Positions 31,556-39,739 of a DNA stretch of 49,343 nt are shown in pieces. Each line of letters starts with the position of its first letter. Positions within the stretch are counted from its first letter, which is position 1. The notes below the pieces were generated by a model. That model saw nothing but the letters and a program-made list of their open reading frames with translations, did no database searches and was not told where the DNA came from. The stretch comes from a virus, in the IMG/VR virus record IMGVR_UViG_3300045918_000123, positions 1 to 49,343 of that record; one strand, written 5' to 3'. The position numbers were made by a program, and so were the translations under genes.

Positions 31556-32375
31556 AGATAATGCATTACTAGTATCGCTGAACATATCACAGTGGACAGC
31601 ACGAAAGCTCGATAAGGGCGCAACAAAAGAAGTGGCAGCAACGCACGGAGTAAACAGCAGTGTAGGTAATTACAACAAGGCAATCTTGCCTGGGGCTACT
31701 GCTCTGGACAACATCAAGAAAGCTACAGGAGCGGCACGTACTTACTACTACAAAGCTACCCTGCCGTGGGCTATGGAAGGTGCAGGTATTTTACCTAACA
31801 AGAACTACATACAATTCACAACAGATATGCGTCAACTAAAAGCTGATTGGGAGCATGCAGTAGAACAGTTCTTATGTGAGTACCAAACCCTTAAGGCAAA
31901 CGCACAGCAACAACTTAACGGATTGTATAACGAGAGCGACTACCCTGCCGACCCTAGTTCACTGTTCAAGTTCGACATTAGTTTCATGCCAGTGCCACAA
32001 TCAAGCGACTTTAGAATAACTCTAGCCTCAGAGGAATTAGCTAAGTTTGAAGGGCAGTTAGTGAGCGCTGAGCAGGACGCAATCAAAGAAATATGGAAAC
32101 GCATGTACGAAGTAGCATCTAAGGCTGTAGAGCGCCTGCGTGACCCTGACGGGGTATTCCGAGACAGTTTAGTGGACAACGCTAAAGAACTATGTGATAT
32201 GTTGCCTAGACTCAACTTCAACGACGACCCTGAAATGAGTGCCATGTGTTACGAGATAGAACAATCGTTAGCACTAAAAAGCCCTGAAGCCCTACGAACC
32301 ATACCAACAACTCGTAAGGAGACAGTGGAAAGTTTAGAAGCAGTCATGAGCAAGATGGCTGGATTATTTAATTAA
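31548..32375 (+). CDS. Hypothetical protein in the MoxR/VWA operon (275 aa)
   Basis: 275 aa, helical, soluble. Starts MFADNALLVSLNISQWTARK. Long helices cover residues 85-130 (FTTDMRQLKADWEHAVEQFL) and 170-215 (ELAKFEGQLVSAEQDAIKEI). It resembles in layout the DUF3150-type proteins that sit with MoxR and VWA genes in some phages; that name is a guess. Position between the ATPase and the VWA protein suggests a third member of the same complex. Confidence 0.65.
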   Translation: MFADNALLVSLNISQWTARKLDKGATKEVAATHGVNSSVGNYNKAILPGATALDNIKKATGAARTYYYKATLPWAMEGAGILPNKNYIQFTTDMRQLKADWEHAVEQFLCEYQTLKANAQQQLNGLYNESDYPADPSSLFKFDISFMPVPQSSDFRITLASEELAKFEGQLVSAEQDAIKEIWKRMYEVASKAVERLRDPDGVFRDSLVDNAKELCDMLPRLNFNDDPEMSAMCYEIEQSLALKSPEALRTIPTTRKETVESLEAVMSKMAGLFN

Positions 32376-32392
32376 CTAAAGGAACCAACTAA

Positions 32393-32584
32393 ATGAATAA
32401 CAATTTCAGACCCGAAGCCAGACATTGGGACAGATACCAAGCTTTTTATAGCGACAGCCCATGCTATCAGTTTGTTTCTTTTGAGACTGGGGAAACTATG
32501 TGTACTACGCAACGCCCACAAGAAAGAAAGAAAGTACTACCCAGAGTTCGATGTAACCTTGACAGCGACGACAGATACATCTAA
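32393..32584 (+). CDS. Upstream reading frame of a frame-split gene (63 aa)
   Basis: Starts at ATG 32393 behind AAAGGA. The first 35 residues (MNNNFRPEARHWDRYQAFYS, then CYQFVSFETGE) look like normal protein. After an AAGA repeat (32520-32534) the frame turns basic and stops at 32584, while the +1 frame continues open to 33059. Removing one AAGA unit would join both parts into one protein of about 220 aa. This is either a phase-variable gene, programmed shifting, or a sequence error. Confidence 0.5.
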   Translation: MNNNFRPEARHWDRYQAFYSDSPCYQFVSFETGETMCTTQRPQERKKVLPRVRCNLDSDDRYI

Positions 32585-33059
32585 GATCATCTATTTACAC
32601 CCGTTAACAGGTAAACAAATACCAAAGGCGCAGTTAGCGTTTGGAGGCATGCAGTACTTACTGGTAGACCACTATACAAAACGTGCAGTAAATATCGGTA
32701 ACTATGTATTGCATGAAAACGCTCCAAGAAACATGCAACACGCTAGGGCATACACATTAGGAAACGGATTAAAAGTACATGGAGGGGTAGTTCAAGTGCG
32801 CCCTCCCGAAAGCATAACTAAGGAGATGCTGGACTGGAAAAAAGCAGTAGAAGTTATCATCAAACTGCAAGACAAAGATGACGGTAATCGCTACTACGGA
32901 CGTAGGGTTGAATTTCAAAGTCTGGAAACTAAAACGCCGCCACACGAGTTTGTTGAAAGGCTTCTATCACACCAATATCGGGCGATAAAGAACGCAGGAC
33001 TATCGTTCGCCCGACCATTAGAAGAGCACGAGTACTTAGAAGTAGATTTTAAAAAGTAG
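32472..33059 (+). CDS. Main frame of the frame-split gene, hypothetical (to 33059)
   Basis: Open from 32472 (TTG) to 33059; the true start is likely the ATG at 32393 in the other frame, see that entry. The protein-like part begins about KKERKYYPEFDVTLT and continues IIYLHPLTGKQIPKAQLAFG, HARAYTLGNGLKVHGG and a helical C-terminus (HEFVERLLSHQYRAIKNAG). No enzyme motif and no family recognised. It lies directly before the VWA gene, in the same operon. An operator-like motif, GTTAACAGGTAAAC (32603-32616), lies inside. Confidence 0.6.
   Translation: MFLLRLGKLCVLRNAHKKERKYYPEFDVTLTATTDTSKIIYLHPLTGKQIPKAQLAFGGMQYLLVDHYTKRAVNIGNYVLHENAPRNMQHARAYTLGNGLKVHGGVVQVRPPESITKEMLDWKKAVEVIIKLQDKDDGNRYYGRRVEFQSLETKTPPHEFVERLLSHQYRAIKNAGLSFARPLEEHEYLEVDFKK
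32520..32534 (+). repeat. AAGA tetranucleotide tract at a frame junction
   Basis: Three full AAGA units plus AAG. Loss of one unit would fuse the frames starting at 32393 and 32472. Confidence 0.6.
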
Positions 33060-33085
33060 TATAAATTTAATTATTGGAGAACACT

Positions 33086-34216
33086 ATGGAAACATCAGCA
33101 GAAAGCACTAAGGCAATGTACGCCCTATCAAGAGCTAAAGCGCAGCTTATCATCGAGCAACCGTTCTACGCATCACTACTATGCAACATGCCGTTCGTGG
33201 AAGACCCATCAGTACCAACTATGGCAGTAGACGGCAAGAACGTTTACTTCAACTCTGAATTTGTTAACAAGTTATCAGTTAATGAGCTTAAGTTCGTGGA
33301 ATGTCACGAGGTGATGCATTGTGTATTTCAGCATATCACCCGTCGCGGAGCTCGCAATCCAGTCAAGTGGAACAAAGCAGGTGACTACATCATCAACGAT
33401 ATACTAGTAGCAGACCAAGTAGGCCAAATGCCAGCACAAGGCTTGTATAACCAATCGTTAGTAAAAGCTGGTGATTACTCTACTGATAAGGTGTATAACT
33501 TGTTACCAGATGATGATAGTAATGGTGACGGTCATGGTGGCCCTGGCGGAGACGCACTAGACGAAGTACGTGACGGCAATCCTGCAGACGCTGCACAAAC
33601 CGAGCAAGAGTGGAAAATCCGTGCAGTTCAGGCAGCCATGGCAGCTAAGATGCAAGGTAAGATGTCAGCAGGTATTAAGCGTTTACTAGGCGACATTGTA
33701 GAGCCTAAAGTTAAATGGCAAGATGCGTTACGTCGCTTTGTATCTAAACAATCTAAGACAGACCGTAGTTTTAGCCGCCCTAACCGTCGTTTCATTCAAC
33801 AAGGCTTATATCTCCCAGCACTATCAGGAGAGGCACTAGGCAAGCTAGCCATTGCAGTAGATTGTTCAGGCAGTATCAGCGCTAAAGTATTGAACGAGTT
33901 CGCTGCAGAAATCAAAAACATTAAAGAACTGTGCCGCCCTTCTAGTATTGAAGTGTTGTACTTTGACAGCGAGGTATCTCACACAGAAACATACATGCCA
34001 GAGGATGCGCTAGATATTAAACCTCACGGCGGCGGCGGTACAGAAATCGCACCAGTCATAACGGCGGTTAACGCGATGGATGAAGCACCAGCAGCACTAG
34101 TAATCTTGACTGACTTATACCTTGACGACTTCCATGTAGTGCCAGACTGCCCGACTTTATGGGTAAGCAACGGCCGGCAAGAAGCTCCATGGGGTGAAGT
34201 TTTGGATATGCGCTAG
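33086..34216 (+). CDS. HExxH plus VWA-like protein (DUF2201 type), MoxR partner
   Basis: 376 aa; ATG at 33086 chosen for GGAGA just upstream. The N-terminal domain carries a zinc-protease-like HEVMH (residues 74-78), preceded by LSVNELKFVEC. A Gly/Asp-rich linker (DDSNGDGHGGPGG) follows. The C-terminal domain is VWA-like with the MIDAS start AVDCSGS (D259), GGGGTEIAPV and VILTDLYLDD. This two-domain layout is that of DUF2201-type proteins encoded with MoxR ATPases. The pair probably remodels a phage or host protein. Confidence 0.85.
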   Translation: METSAESTKAMYALSRAKAQLIIEQPFYASLLCNMPFVEDPSVPTMAVDGKNVYFNSEFVNKLSVNELKFVECHEVMHCVFQHITRRGARNPVKWNKAGDYIINDILVADQVGQMPAQGLYNQSLVKAGDYSTDKVYNLLPDDDSNGDGHGGPGGDALDEVRDGNPADAAQTEQEWKIRAVQAAMAAKMQGKMSAGIKRLLGDIVEPKVKWQDALRRFVSKQSKTDRSFSRPNRRFIQQGLYLPALSGEALGKLAIAVDCSGSISAKVLNEFAAEIKNIKELCRPSSIEVLYFDSEVSHTETYMPEDALDIKPHGGGGTEIAPVITAVNAMDEAPAALVILTDLYLDDFHVVPDCPTLWVSNGRQEAPWGEVLDMR

Positions 34217-34220
34217 AACG

Positions 34221-34234
34221 TGCTAACATGTAAC
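34221..34234. promoter_or_regulatory. Operator-like motif after the VWA gene
   Basis: GCTAACATGTAACT lies 4 bp after the stop at 34216, before the ribosome site of the 34265 gene. Confidence 0.4.
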
Positions 34235-34264
34235 TAAATTAATTACGGATAAAGGAAAACGAAA

Positions 34265-34789
34265 ATGAGCATTAGCATACCAAACAAAATTATGGCGCAT
34301 GCGGTAAGTAAACAAATAACAATCCCTCTCGACCTTAGAACACTCGGCGCCGTCCAAACAAACGCGTTGTATAGAGGCATATTAACAGGCCTTATTGACG
34401 GGGATGGAGTTCCAGCGCTTATAGCTAGACAGGTTAGAGAGTACTACGGTTTGCCAATAGCGGGGTTTACTAAATATGGGTACTTCCATTGGTGGAGAGT
34501 AATAGACAAACCTGAGTTTTTTGGGGCACTAACTGCGTCTCTACTAGCTACTAGTATGGCGGGCGAGAAAGACAGGTACGACTACAGAAACCGCCATGAC
34601 ACAACACCGAACGAATCGTTTAAACGTGACATAGCACAACAAACCCCGTATGGAGAATATCGAGCAATAGACAAAAAGTATTCAAAGGCGCTTAAAAACG
34701 TAGACTTAGGATGCAGTGATGAGGTTAAGGAATTAGTAGCAGCCATGCACAGCGGCTCCATAACAACGTACGAATACAAATTCAACTAA
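34265..34789 (+). CDS. Hypothetical protein (174 aa)
   Basis: 174 aa, mixed helix/strand. Begins MSISIPNKIMAHAVSKQITI; other parts are LYRGILTGLIDGDGVPALI, YGYFHWWRVIDKPEFFGAL and a polar end. No motif recognised. AAAGGAAAA precedes the ATG. Confidence 0.6.
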   Translation: MSISIPNKIMAHAVSKQITIPLDLRTLGAVQTNALYRGILTGLIDGDGVPALIARQVREYYGLPIAGFTKYGYFHWWRVIDKPEFFGALTASLLATSMAGEKDRYDYRNRHDTTPNESFKRDIAQQTPYGEYRAIDKKYSKALKNVDLGCSDEVKELVAAMHSGSITTYEYKFN

Positions 34790-34800
34790 GGAGTAGGAAC

Positions 34801-34950
34801 ATGACGCCGGAACAAAAAACAGAAGAAGTACTAGCTTCGATTGATACGCGAATGGTTCGCTTAGAGTCACGACTAGTGCAGTTAATGATATTCCTAGGGG
34901 CTAACCCATACGACAGGTATAAAAATGACGACACCAAACCTAAAAAGTAA
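34801..34950 (+). CDS. Small coiled-coil protein (49 aa)
   Basis: 49 aa beginning MTPEQKTEEVLASIDTRMV, a Leu-zipper-like helix to residue 33 (SRLVQLMIFLGANPY), then a charged tail. AAGGAG precedes the ATG at 34801. It overlaps the next gene by 26 bp in another frame. Confidence 0.5.
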   Translation: MTPEQKTEEVLASIDTRMVRLESRLVQLMIFLGANPYDRYKNDDTKPKK

Positions 34951-35146
34951 GAACATCTGGTTTGGTGGGGAAAACTCTGTGTGGGTGTTTGGAGTCAAGG
35001 GCGAACCTCACAACATAATAAAAGCTAGAGTGAGAGTGCTAGAAGACGGCATGTTTCATATGTATGCAAAAGGCAAAGTCGGAAAATGCGAAACACTAGA
35101 AGCTGCCAAAGTGCTTACATACCTGTTCATAGGAGAGAAAGAGTGA
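34925..35146 (+). CDS. Small beta-plus-helix protein, paralogue 5 (73 aa)
   Basis: 73 aa: KNIWFGGENSVWVFGVKGEP, strands (RVRVLEDGMFHMYAKGK), then the helix TLEAAKVLTYLFIG. The same layout as the four clustered small proteins at 30608-31522, now placed before the phosphoesterase. Its TGA overlaps the next GTG start. Confidence 0.55.
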   Translation: MTTPNLKSKNIWFGGENSVWVFGVKGEPHNIIKARVRVLEDGMFHMYAKGKVGKCETLEAAKVLTYLFIGEKE

Positions 35147-35892
35147 GCACCAAACTACCGCACTACTCAAGAGTATTTATAAGTGACTTGCATTTAGCTA
35201 CTAGAGATTGCCAGGCTGAGGCTTTGTGTGATTTTCTAGCTAGCTTTACCTGCGAGACTCTAATACTAAACGGAGACATCATCGATGCTTGGCGTATCAA
35301 GCAGAACAAATGGACATGGTATCCAAGCCACACTAGGGCAGTAAAAGCAATACTCAAGCATGCCAAGAATGGTGTGGAAGTGATTTATGTATTAGGCAAC
35401 CATGACGAGTTCCTGCGCCCTTATGTAGAACACAACACAAACTTCGGGTTGGTAGAGATCACTAATAAGTATGATTTCGTAGGAATTGACAGCAAAAAAT
35501 ATTTATGCATGCACGGCGACTTGTTTGACGGTATTGGTTCAGTCGCTCCATGGCTTGCACACTTAGGAGATAAAGCATACGACGTAATTTTAAGGGTCAA
35601 TGCTTACTTCAATTGGGGAAGGCGCCAGTTCGGGTTTGGGTATTGGTCGCTGAGTAAGTTCTTGAAGCACCAAGTAAAAGGGGCAGTAGATTTTATATTT
35701 AAGTTCGAGAACAACCTAGCAGAGTACGCTAGGAAAAACCACTACGAGGGCGTTATATGCGGACACATTCACCATGCCGAAATTAAAGACATTGAAGGTA
35801 TCCGCTACATGAATAGTGGTGATTGGGTAGAAAGCCGTAGCGCACTAATAGAACACACAAATGGAACATGGGAGGTTATGTTTTGGAAGTGA
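35143..35892 (+). CDS. LpxH-like metallophosphoesterase (UDP-2,3-diacylglucosamine diphosphatase family)
   Basis: 249 aa from GTG at 35143 (GTGA overlap with the preceding stop; AGGAGA 6 bp upstream). All calcineurin-type metal motifs are present: SDLHL (D15, H17), NGDIID (D45), GNHDE (N86, H87), MHGD (H124), GHIHHA (H208, H210). The middle, APWLAHLGDKAYD and GYWSLSKFLKHQVK, and the ending MNSGDWVESRSALIEH match the COG2908 family of UDP-2,3-diacylglucosamine diphosphatases, which make lipid X for lipid A. In a phage it may alter or sustain lipid A synthesis, or act on another phosphodiester. Very close to bacterial proteins in motif spacing, so probably acquired from a host. Confidence 0.85.
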   Translation: MSTKLPHYSRVFISDLHLATRDCQAEALCDFLASFTCETLILNGDIIDAWRIKQNKWTWYPSHTRAVKAILKHAKNGVEVIYVLGNHDEFLRPYVEHNTNFGLVEITNKYDFVGIDSKKYLCMHGDLFDGIGSVAPWLAHLGDKAYDVILRVNAYFNWGRRQFGFGYWSLSKFLKHQVKGAVDFIFKFENNLAEYARKNHYEGVICGHIHHAEIKDIEGIRYMNSGDWVESRSALIEHTNGTWEVMFWK

Positions 35893-36020
35893 TGGCTACA
35901 GGTGCTTACGTGTTAGTAAGTTTGGTTGTGGTGTGTAACGTATGGCATTACATAAGTGAATTTATTAAATCAATGGGAGGTAGAAAACATGAAGTGGATA
36001 CTGATACTGACAGCGTTTAA
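35892..36020 (+). CDS. Small TM protein (42 aa)
   Basis: Starts at ATG 35892 overlapping the phosphoesterase stop (TGATG), with GGAAG just ahead. One TM helix, MATGAYVLVSLVVVCNVW, then a polar tail. It overlaps the next gene by 32 bp in another frame. Function unknown. Confidence 0.5.
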   Translation: MATGAYVLVSLVVVCNVWHYISEFIKSMGGRKHEVDTDTDSV

Positions 36021-36165
36021 CTTAGCAAACCCAAAAGACGTACCTGCATGGGCGCAGATTAAATTTGAGACTCGGCAGCAGTGCGAGTTAGGCCTTGGTG
36101 GTATGACTAGCTGGGTTAAGTTTGAGTCCTACAAAATCATCGGAAAGTGCGAGGAAATCAAATGA
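35989..36165 (+). CDS. Small protein, DUF1482-like pattern (58 aa)
   Basis: 58 aa; ATG at 35989 chosen for GGGAGG. MKWILILTAFNLANPKDVPA, then FETRQQCELGL and YKIIGKCEEIK: a short hydrophobic start and two Cys in the F-x-T-x-x-x-C ... C pattern seen in small phage proteins (DUF1482-like). It may be exported. Function unknown. Confidence 0.5.
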   Translation: MKWILILTAFNLANPKDVPAWAQIKFETRQQCELGLGGMTSWVKFESYKIIGKCEEIK

Positions 36166-36497
36166 CTACACGAATCGCTAACCAAGACGCAAGGTACTAC
36201 GTACTAAGAAAAGAAGCATTTATGGGCAGTAACATGTTCGGTAGTGTTTACGAAGGCGGAGCCACAGGCAAGGTATATGTAGTGCATTCTTACGGGACTC
36301 ATTTTCCGATGTACTTGTTTGATTATCAGGCAGGGTATTGGATTGGCAACACAGATAAATACAGCCGCACAACAACACGTCACCAGTCACAGGCAAGACC
36401 GCTAAACATACACAAGTGGGTTGATACTAGCACACTAATCGCAATTGGCTCCTCTATGGGCATAGCACAATTTTTAGCAAGGAGAATGAGTATATGA
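36162..36497 (+). CDS. Conserved phage hypothetical protein (111 aa)
   Basis: 111 aa from ATG at 36162 (ATGA overlap; GAGGAAA upstream). The pattern VYVVHSYGTHFPMYLFDYQ, GYWIGNTDKYSRTTTRHQSQ, ARPLN is one I know from many phage early regions, without known role. The C-terminus is a short helix ending ARRMSI. Part of the run of overlapping genes leading to the polymerase. Confidence 0.6.
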   Translation: MTTRIANQDARYYVLRKEAFMGSNMFGSVYEGGATGKVYVVHSYGTHFPMYLFDYQAGYWIGNTDKYSRTTTRHQSQARPLNIHKWVDTSTLIAIGSSMGIAQFLARRMSI

Positions 36498-36907
36498 AAA
36501 TACAATCGACCGTAGTAAGCGTTAGGGTTAACGGATCCATCACGATTGATGCAACTACTGTGTCAAGTACAGGAGATAGTGACGGCGCCGCCGAATGTAA
36601 AAGGTTGTGGGCTGCGGTATTGCTATTAGCGATTGAAGACTATCACAAACAACAAACCCACATACGAACAATTAAACGCACGAACACCCCTAGCCAAGCT
36701 GGGATTGTGAAAGCAAGAGCTGGTTCAAGTGCAGCTAGATGGATTTTATGGAGTAGGTCTGAGGCAGTCGGCAGTTTCATTTGGGTGTGCGAAATGTTAG
36801 GTCTAGATCCAGATGTATGCAGAACTAAAATCCTTGCACTGGTTGCTACCAACAAAAAGTACACAAAAGCAAACAAGATAAAAACAGAAGACTTAATAGC
36901 AGCATAG
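36494..36907 (+). CDS. Conserved phage hypothetical protein (137 aa)
   Basis: 137 aa. The C-terminal half, WILWSRSEAVGSFIWVCEML followed by GLDPDVCRTKILALV, is a helical module recurrent in phage early genes, often seen upstream of replication genes. The N-terminus is a short beta part plus a helix KRLWAAVLLLAIEDYH. It overlaps the previous gene by 4 bp and lies 10 bp before the polymerase. It may bind DNA. Confidence 0.6.
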   Translation: MKIQSTVVSVRVNGSITIDATTVSSTGDSDGAAECKRLWAAVLLLAIEDYHKQQTHIRTIKRTNTPSQAGIVKARAGSSAARWILWSRSEAVGSFIWVCEMLGLDPDVCRTKILALVATNKKYTKANKIKTEDLIAA

Positions 36908-36917
36908 GAAAAACACA

Positions 36918-38825
36918 ATGAACATAATAACCCTTGACTTTGAAACCTATTGGTCAGCAACACATACGCTTAGTAAGATGAGCCCTATTGCCTATGTGAT
37001 GCACCCCGAAACCGAAATACAAAGTGTGTCGATTAAGATAAACAAAGAGCCGACAGAAGTATATTTTGGTAAAGACATTCGCCCAGCCCTGAATAAGATC
37101 GACTGGAAAAACGCGTTAGTAGTAGGCCATAACATGTCAGGGTTTGACTGTATGATTTTAGCGTGGCGTTATGGAATCAACCCAAAAATGTGGAGCTGTA
37201 CTCTAGCTATGGCTAGACCTTTGCACACGAAGACCTGCGGGCTATCATTGAAGGCCCTCGCAGAGCACTATGGTCTGGGGGTGAAGGACAACACGGTATT
37301 GCTAAACACAAAAGGACGCAAGCTAGCTGACTTCACCGACCAAGAGCTAATAGACATGCGGGTGTACAACAAGGAGGACACAGAGCTGTGTTATGCACTA
37401 CTCAAGAAACTACGTCCTCAGACTACTACCCGCGAGATGGTTTTGGTTGATGTGACCATCAGAATGCTAACTGAACCTAAGTTTGAAGCTGACGTTTCTT
37501 TACTGGAAACTACCCTAAAAGGTGAACTAGAACGCAAGAAACTAATGCTGTTAGATATTGCTACAATGATTGGGGTCTATGCTCCAGGCATGAGTGACGA
37601 ACAGGCAGAAGAAGCAGCGCGAGGCGCCCTAGCATCAGCTAAAAAGTTTGGGGAAATACTCACAGCATGCGGCGTAGAAGTGCCGATGAAACAATCGCCA
37701 AGCAACCCTGACAAAGAAGTACCAGCCCTAGCCAAGACAGATGAAGCCTTTATTGCACTACAAGAGCACGATGATCAGATTGTAGCAACTGCCGCCCTAG
37801 CCCGCTTAGGAGTTAAATCTACTCAACTAGAAACGCGCATTAACAAGTTCCTACAAGCAGCTAGTTTTTGTGACGGCAGAATTCCAGCACCTATTAAATA
37901 TGCAGGAGCAGATACAACACTACGATGGTCTGGCGATCAATACAACCTGCAGAACTTGCCCCGCATTGGCATCACACCTAAACCAACAGATGCTCTTCGT
38001 AATAGTTTGAGAGCACCCAAAGGGTATAAGGTAGTAGTGGCTGACTTAAGTGGTATCGAGCTGCGAGTCAATATGTTTTTATGGAAGGTTCCTTATGCAA
38101 TGCAGTTATTCAAAGATAGTCCAGACAAAGCAGACTTATACCGATATTTCGCTGCGCACGACCTTTTCAACATCACGGAAGAAGAAGTTACAAAACCGCA
38201 AAGGCAAGTTGGAAAAGTTTCTCATTTGGGTCTCGGCTTTGGTAGTGGAGCCATCACCTTCAAGGGCGTTGCTAAAACCATGGGCGGAGTTATCTTAAAT
38301 GACGTCGAATCTAAAGGTACAGTAGACAAGTACCGTGGAGCACACCCTGAAATTGTAGCGGGTTGGAAGTCGTGCCAAACAGGACTGATGCAGATATTCC
38401 AAGGCAGTGAAATGGATATTGACCCTTGGGGGTTGTGTAAGACTGTGGAAGGTGGAATTAAAACGCCAATGGGAATGATCAGGTATCCTGGCCTACATCA
38501 AGAAACAGCCAACGGCAAAAAAGAATGGTGGTACGGTACTGGCAGACACAGAGCTCGTATCTACGGCCCAAAAATGGTGGAGAATATTGTGCAACATTTA
38601 GCGAGAGAAGTAGTAGCAGATAACATGCTTTCTGTACAGAAGCTAACCGGGCATAGCCCATGCCTGACAGTACACGACGAGCTGGTTTATATTGTAAAAG
38701 AAAGCGAAGCACAAGCACTGCTAGACACAGTGCAACAAGTTATGAGAACCCCGCCTGTTTGGTGGCCAGAACTTATCACTTGGTCTGAGGGCGACATTGC
38801 CCAAACTTATGGAGAAGCGAAATGA
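36918..38825 (+). CDS. DNA polymerase, family A, with 3'-5' exonuclease
   Basis: 635 aa. Exonuclease: LDFETYW (D7, E9), VGHNMSGFD, and YNKEDTEL as Exo III. Polymerase: motif A VADLSGIELRVNMF with catalytic D376, motif B region RQVGKVSHLGLGFGSG, motif C LTVHDELVY with H586/D587. The size and exo-plus-pol layout are those of T7-like phage replicases. Motif A has Leu where Tyr is usual (DYSQIELR). It begins a replication module coupled to two small genes. Confidence 0.93.
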   Translation: MNIITLDFETYWSATHTLSKMSPIAYVMHPETEIQSVSIKINKEPTEVYFGKDIRPALNKIDWKNALVVGHNMSGFDCMILAWRYGINPKMWSCTLAMARPLHTKTCGLSLKALAEHYGLGVKDNTVLLNTKGRKLADFTDQELIDMRVYNKEDTELCYALLKKLRPQTTTREMVLVDVTIRMLTEPKFEADVSLLETTLKGELERKKLMLLDIATMIGVYAPGMSDEQAEEAARGALASAKKFGEILTACGVEVPMKQSPSNPDKEVPALAKTDEAFIALQEHDDQIVATAALARLGVKSTQLETRINKFLQAASFCDGRIPAPIKYAGADTTLRWSGDQYNLQNLPRIGITPKPTDALRNSLRAPKGYKVVVADLSGIELRVNMFLWKVPYAMQLFKDSPDKADLYRYFAAHDLFNITEEEVTKPQRQVGKVSHLGLGFGSGAITFKGVAKTMGGVILNDVESKGTVDKYRGAHPEIVAGWKSCQTGLMQIFQGSEMDIDPWGLCKTVEGGIKTPMGMIRYPGLHQETANGKKEWWYGTGRHRARIYGPKMVENIVQHLAREVVADNMLSVQKLTGHSPCLTVHDELVYIVKESEAQALLDTVQQVMRTPPVWWPELITWSEGDIAQTYGEAK

Positions 38826-39118
38826 TGAATGAGCAAGAAGCGTTTGAGAAGTGGTGGGCAGAAGTTAGCCTAGTAAATTATCTTGGGAATTTTGAAGTAA
38901 GAATGTTTAAGGGAATGACTAAAGATATGTGCTTATCTGTATGGCAAGCCGCACTAGCAAGCATAAGCCAAGCGCCAGTTGCAGAATCCCAGCAAGCAGA
39001 GCGTATTGCAGAGCTAGAGACTGCGCTAAATGACATTATTAAGCACCTGCTAATTTCAGATAATATTGGTAAAGTTTATACTATTGCCAAGCAAGCACTA
39101 CAAGGAGAGCAAGAATGA
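38822..39118 (+). CDS. Small hypothetical protein (98 aa)
   Basis: 98 aa. MMNEQEAFEKWWAEVSLVN and VWQAALASISQAP form a pattern widely found in short phage proteins (EAFE-WW ... WQAAL). The second half is a coiled coil. It overlaps the polymerase gene and the next gene by 4 bp each. Function unknown. Confidence 0.65.
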   Translation: MMNEQEAFEKWWAEVSLVNYLGNFEVRMFKGMTKDMCLSVWQAALASISQAPVAESQQAERIAELETALNDIIKHLLISDNIGKVYTIAKQALQGEQE

Positions 39119-39636
39119 ATAAGTATTTAGATGAGGCTATAGAACATGGCGCATTAGTAAAAAAGACTAAGCTAGTGACAGGTGAGATAATAAATATTAT
39201 TAAATTTACCGAAGAGGAATTAGCAGAATATACCGAAGCCGCTATTAAGCAGTATTTGGATAATGGAATTGACAATGAACAATTGATAGCAGATGCGAAA
39301 GAGGCAGATATAGCAGAGCTTAAAGCATTTGCTAGTGATTTAATAGCCACTAATGCTGGCTTAAAAAATAAGATTGATGCTCTTGATGCAGAGATAGCAA
39401 GGTTAAAAGCTAAAATTGATGAGCTTGAAATGGGCATTTCTAAAAAGTATTATAAGCATGATAAAAACAGGAATGCAGAGATAGCAAGATTGCGCGAGGC
39501 TTTGAAAGAGAATATTGCTGATTTAGAAGTGGCTTTTGCTTATTGCCCTAATGATGATGATTTTGCTTACATAGGGTACACAATCTTAAGTGGTAAAGAA
39601 GCACTAGCACAAGGAGAACAAGAATTAGATAAATAG
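39115..39636 (+). CDS. Coiled-coil protein (173 aa)
   Basis: 173 aa. Residues 60-135 are a regular coiled coil with Asp/Glu/Lys/Ile heptads (IDALDAEIARLKAKIDELE). Two nearly equal elements, AEIARLKAK and AEIARLREAL, hint at internal duplication. Its A+T-rich codons differ by eye from its neighbours, perhaps an import. Function unknown. Confidence 0.6.
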   Translation: MNKYLDEAIEHGALVKKTKLVTGEIINIIKFTEEELAEYTEAAIKQYLDNGIDNEQLIADAKEADIAELKAFASDLIATNAGLKNKIDALDAEIARLKAKIDELEMGISKKYYKHDKNRNAEIARLREALKENIADLEVAFAYCPNDDDFAYIGYTILSGKEALAQGEQELDK

Positions 39637-39675
39637 TTCTTTGTCACAACCCCATAATAAACCTAAATTAAGCTA

Positions 39676-39705
39676 TTTACATGTAAACATTAAAGGGGGT
39701 ATAAT
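39676..39705 (+). promoter_or_regulatory. Rightward sigma70 promoter with overlapping operator
   Basis: -35 TTTACA (39676-39681), 18-bp spacer, -10 TATAAT (39700-39705), followed by the gene at 39740. The near-perfect palindrome ATTTACATGTAAAC (39675-39688) covers the -35 box. Confidence 0.7.
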
Positions 39706-39739
39706 TTGTGTGTGACATAAAAATATAATTGGAGCCAAG

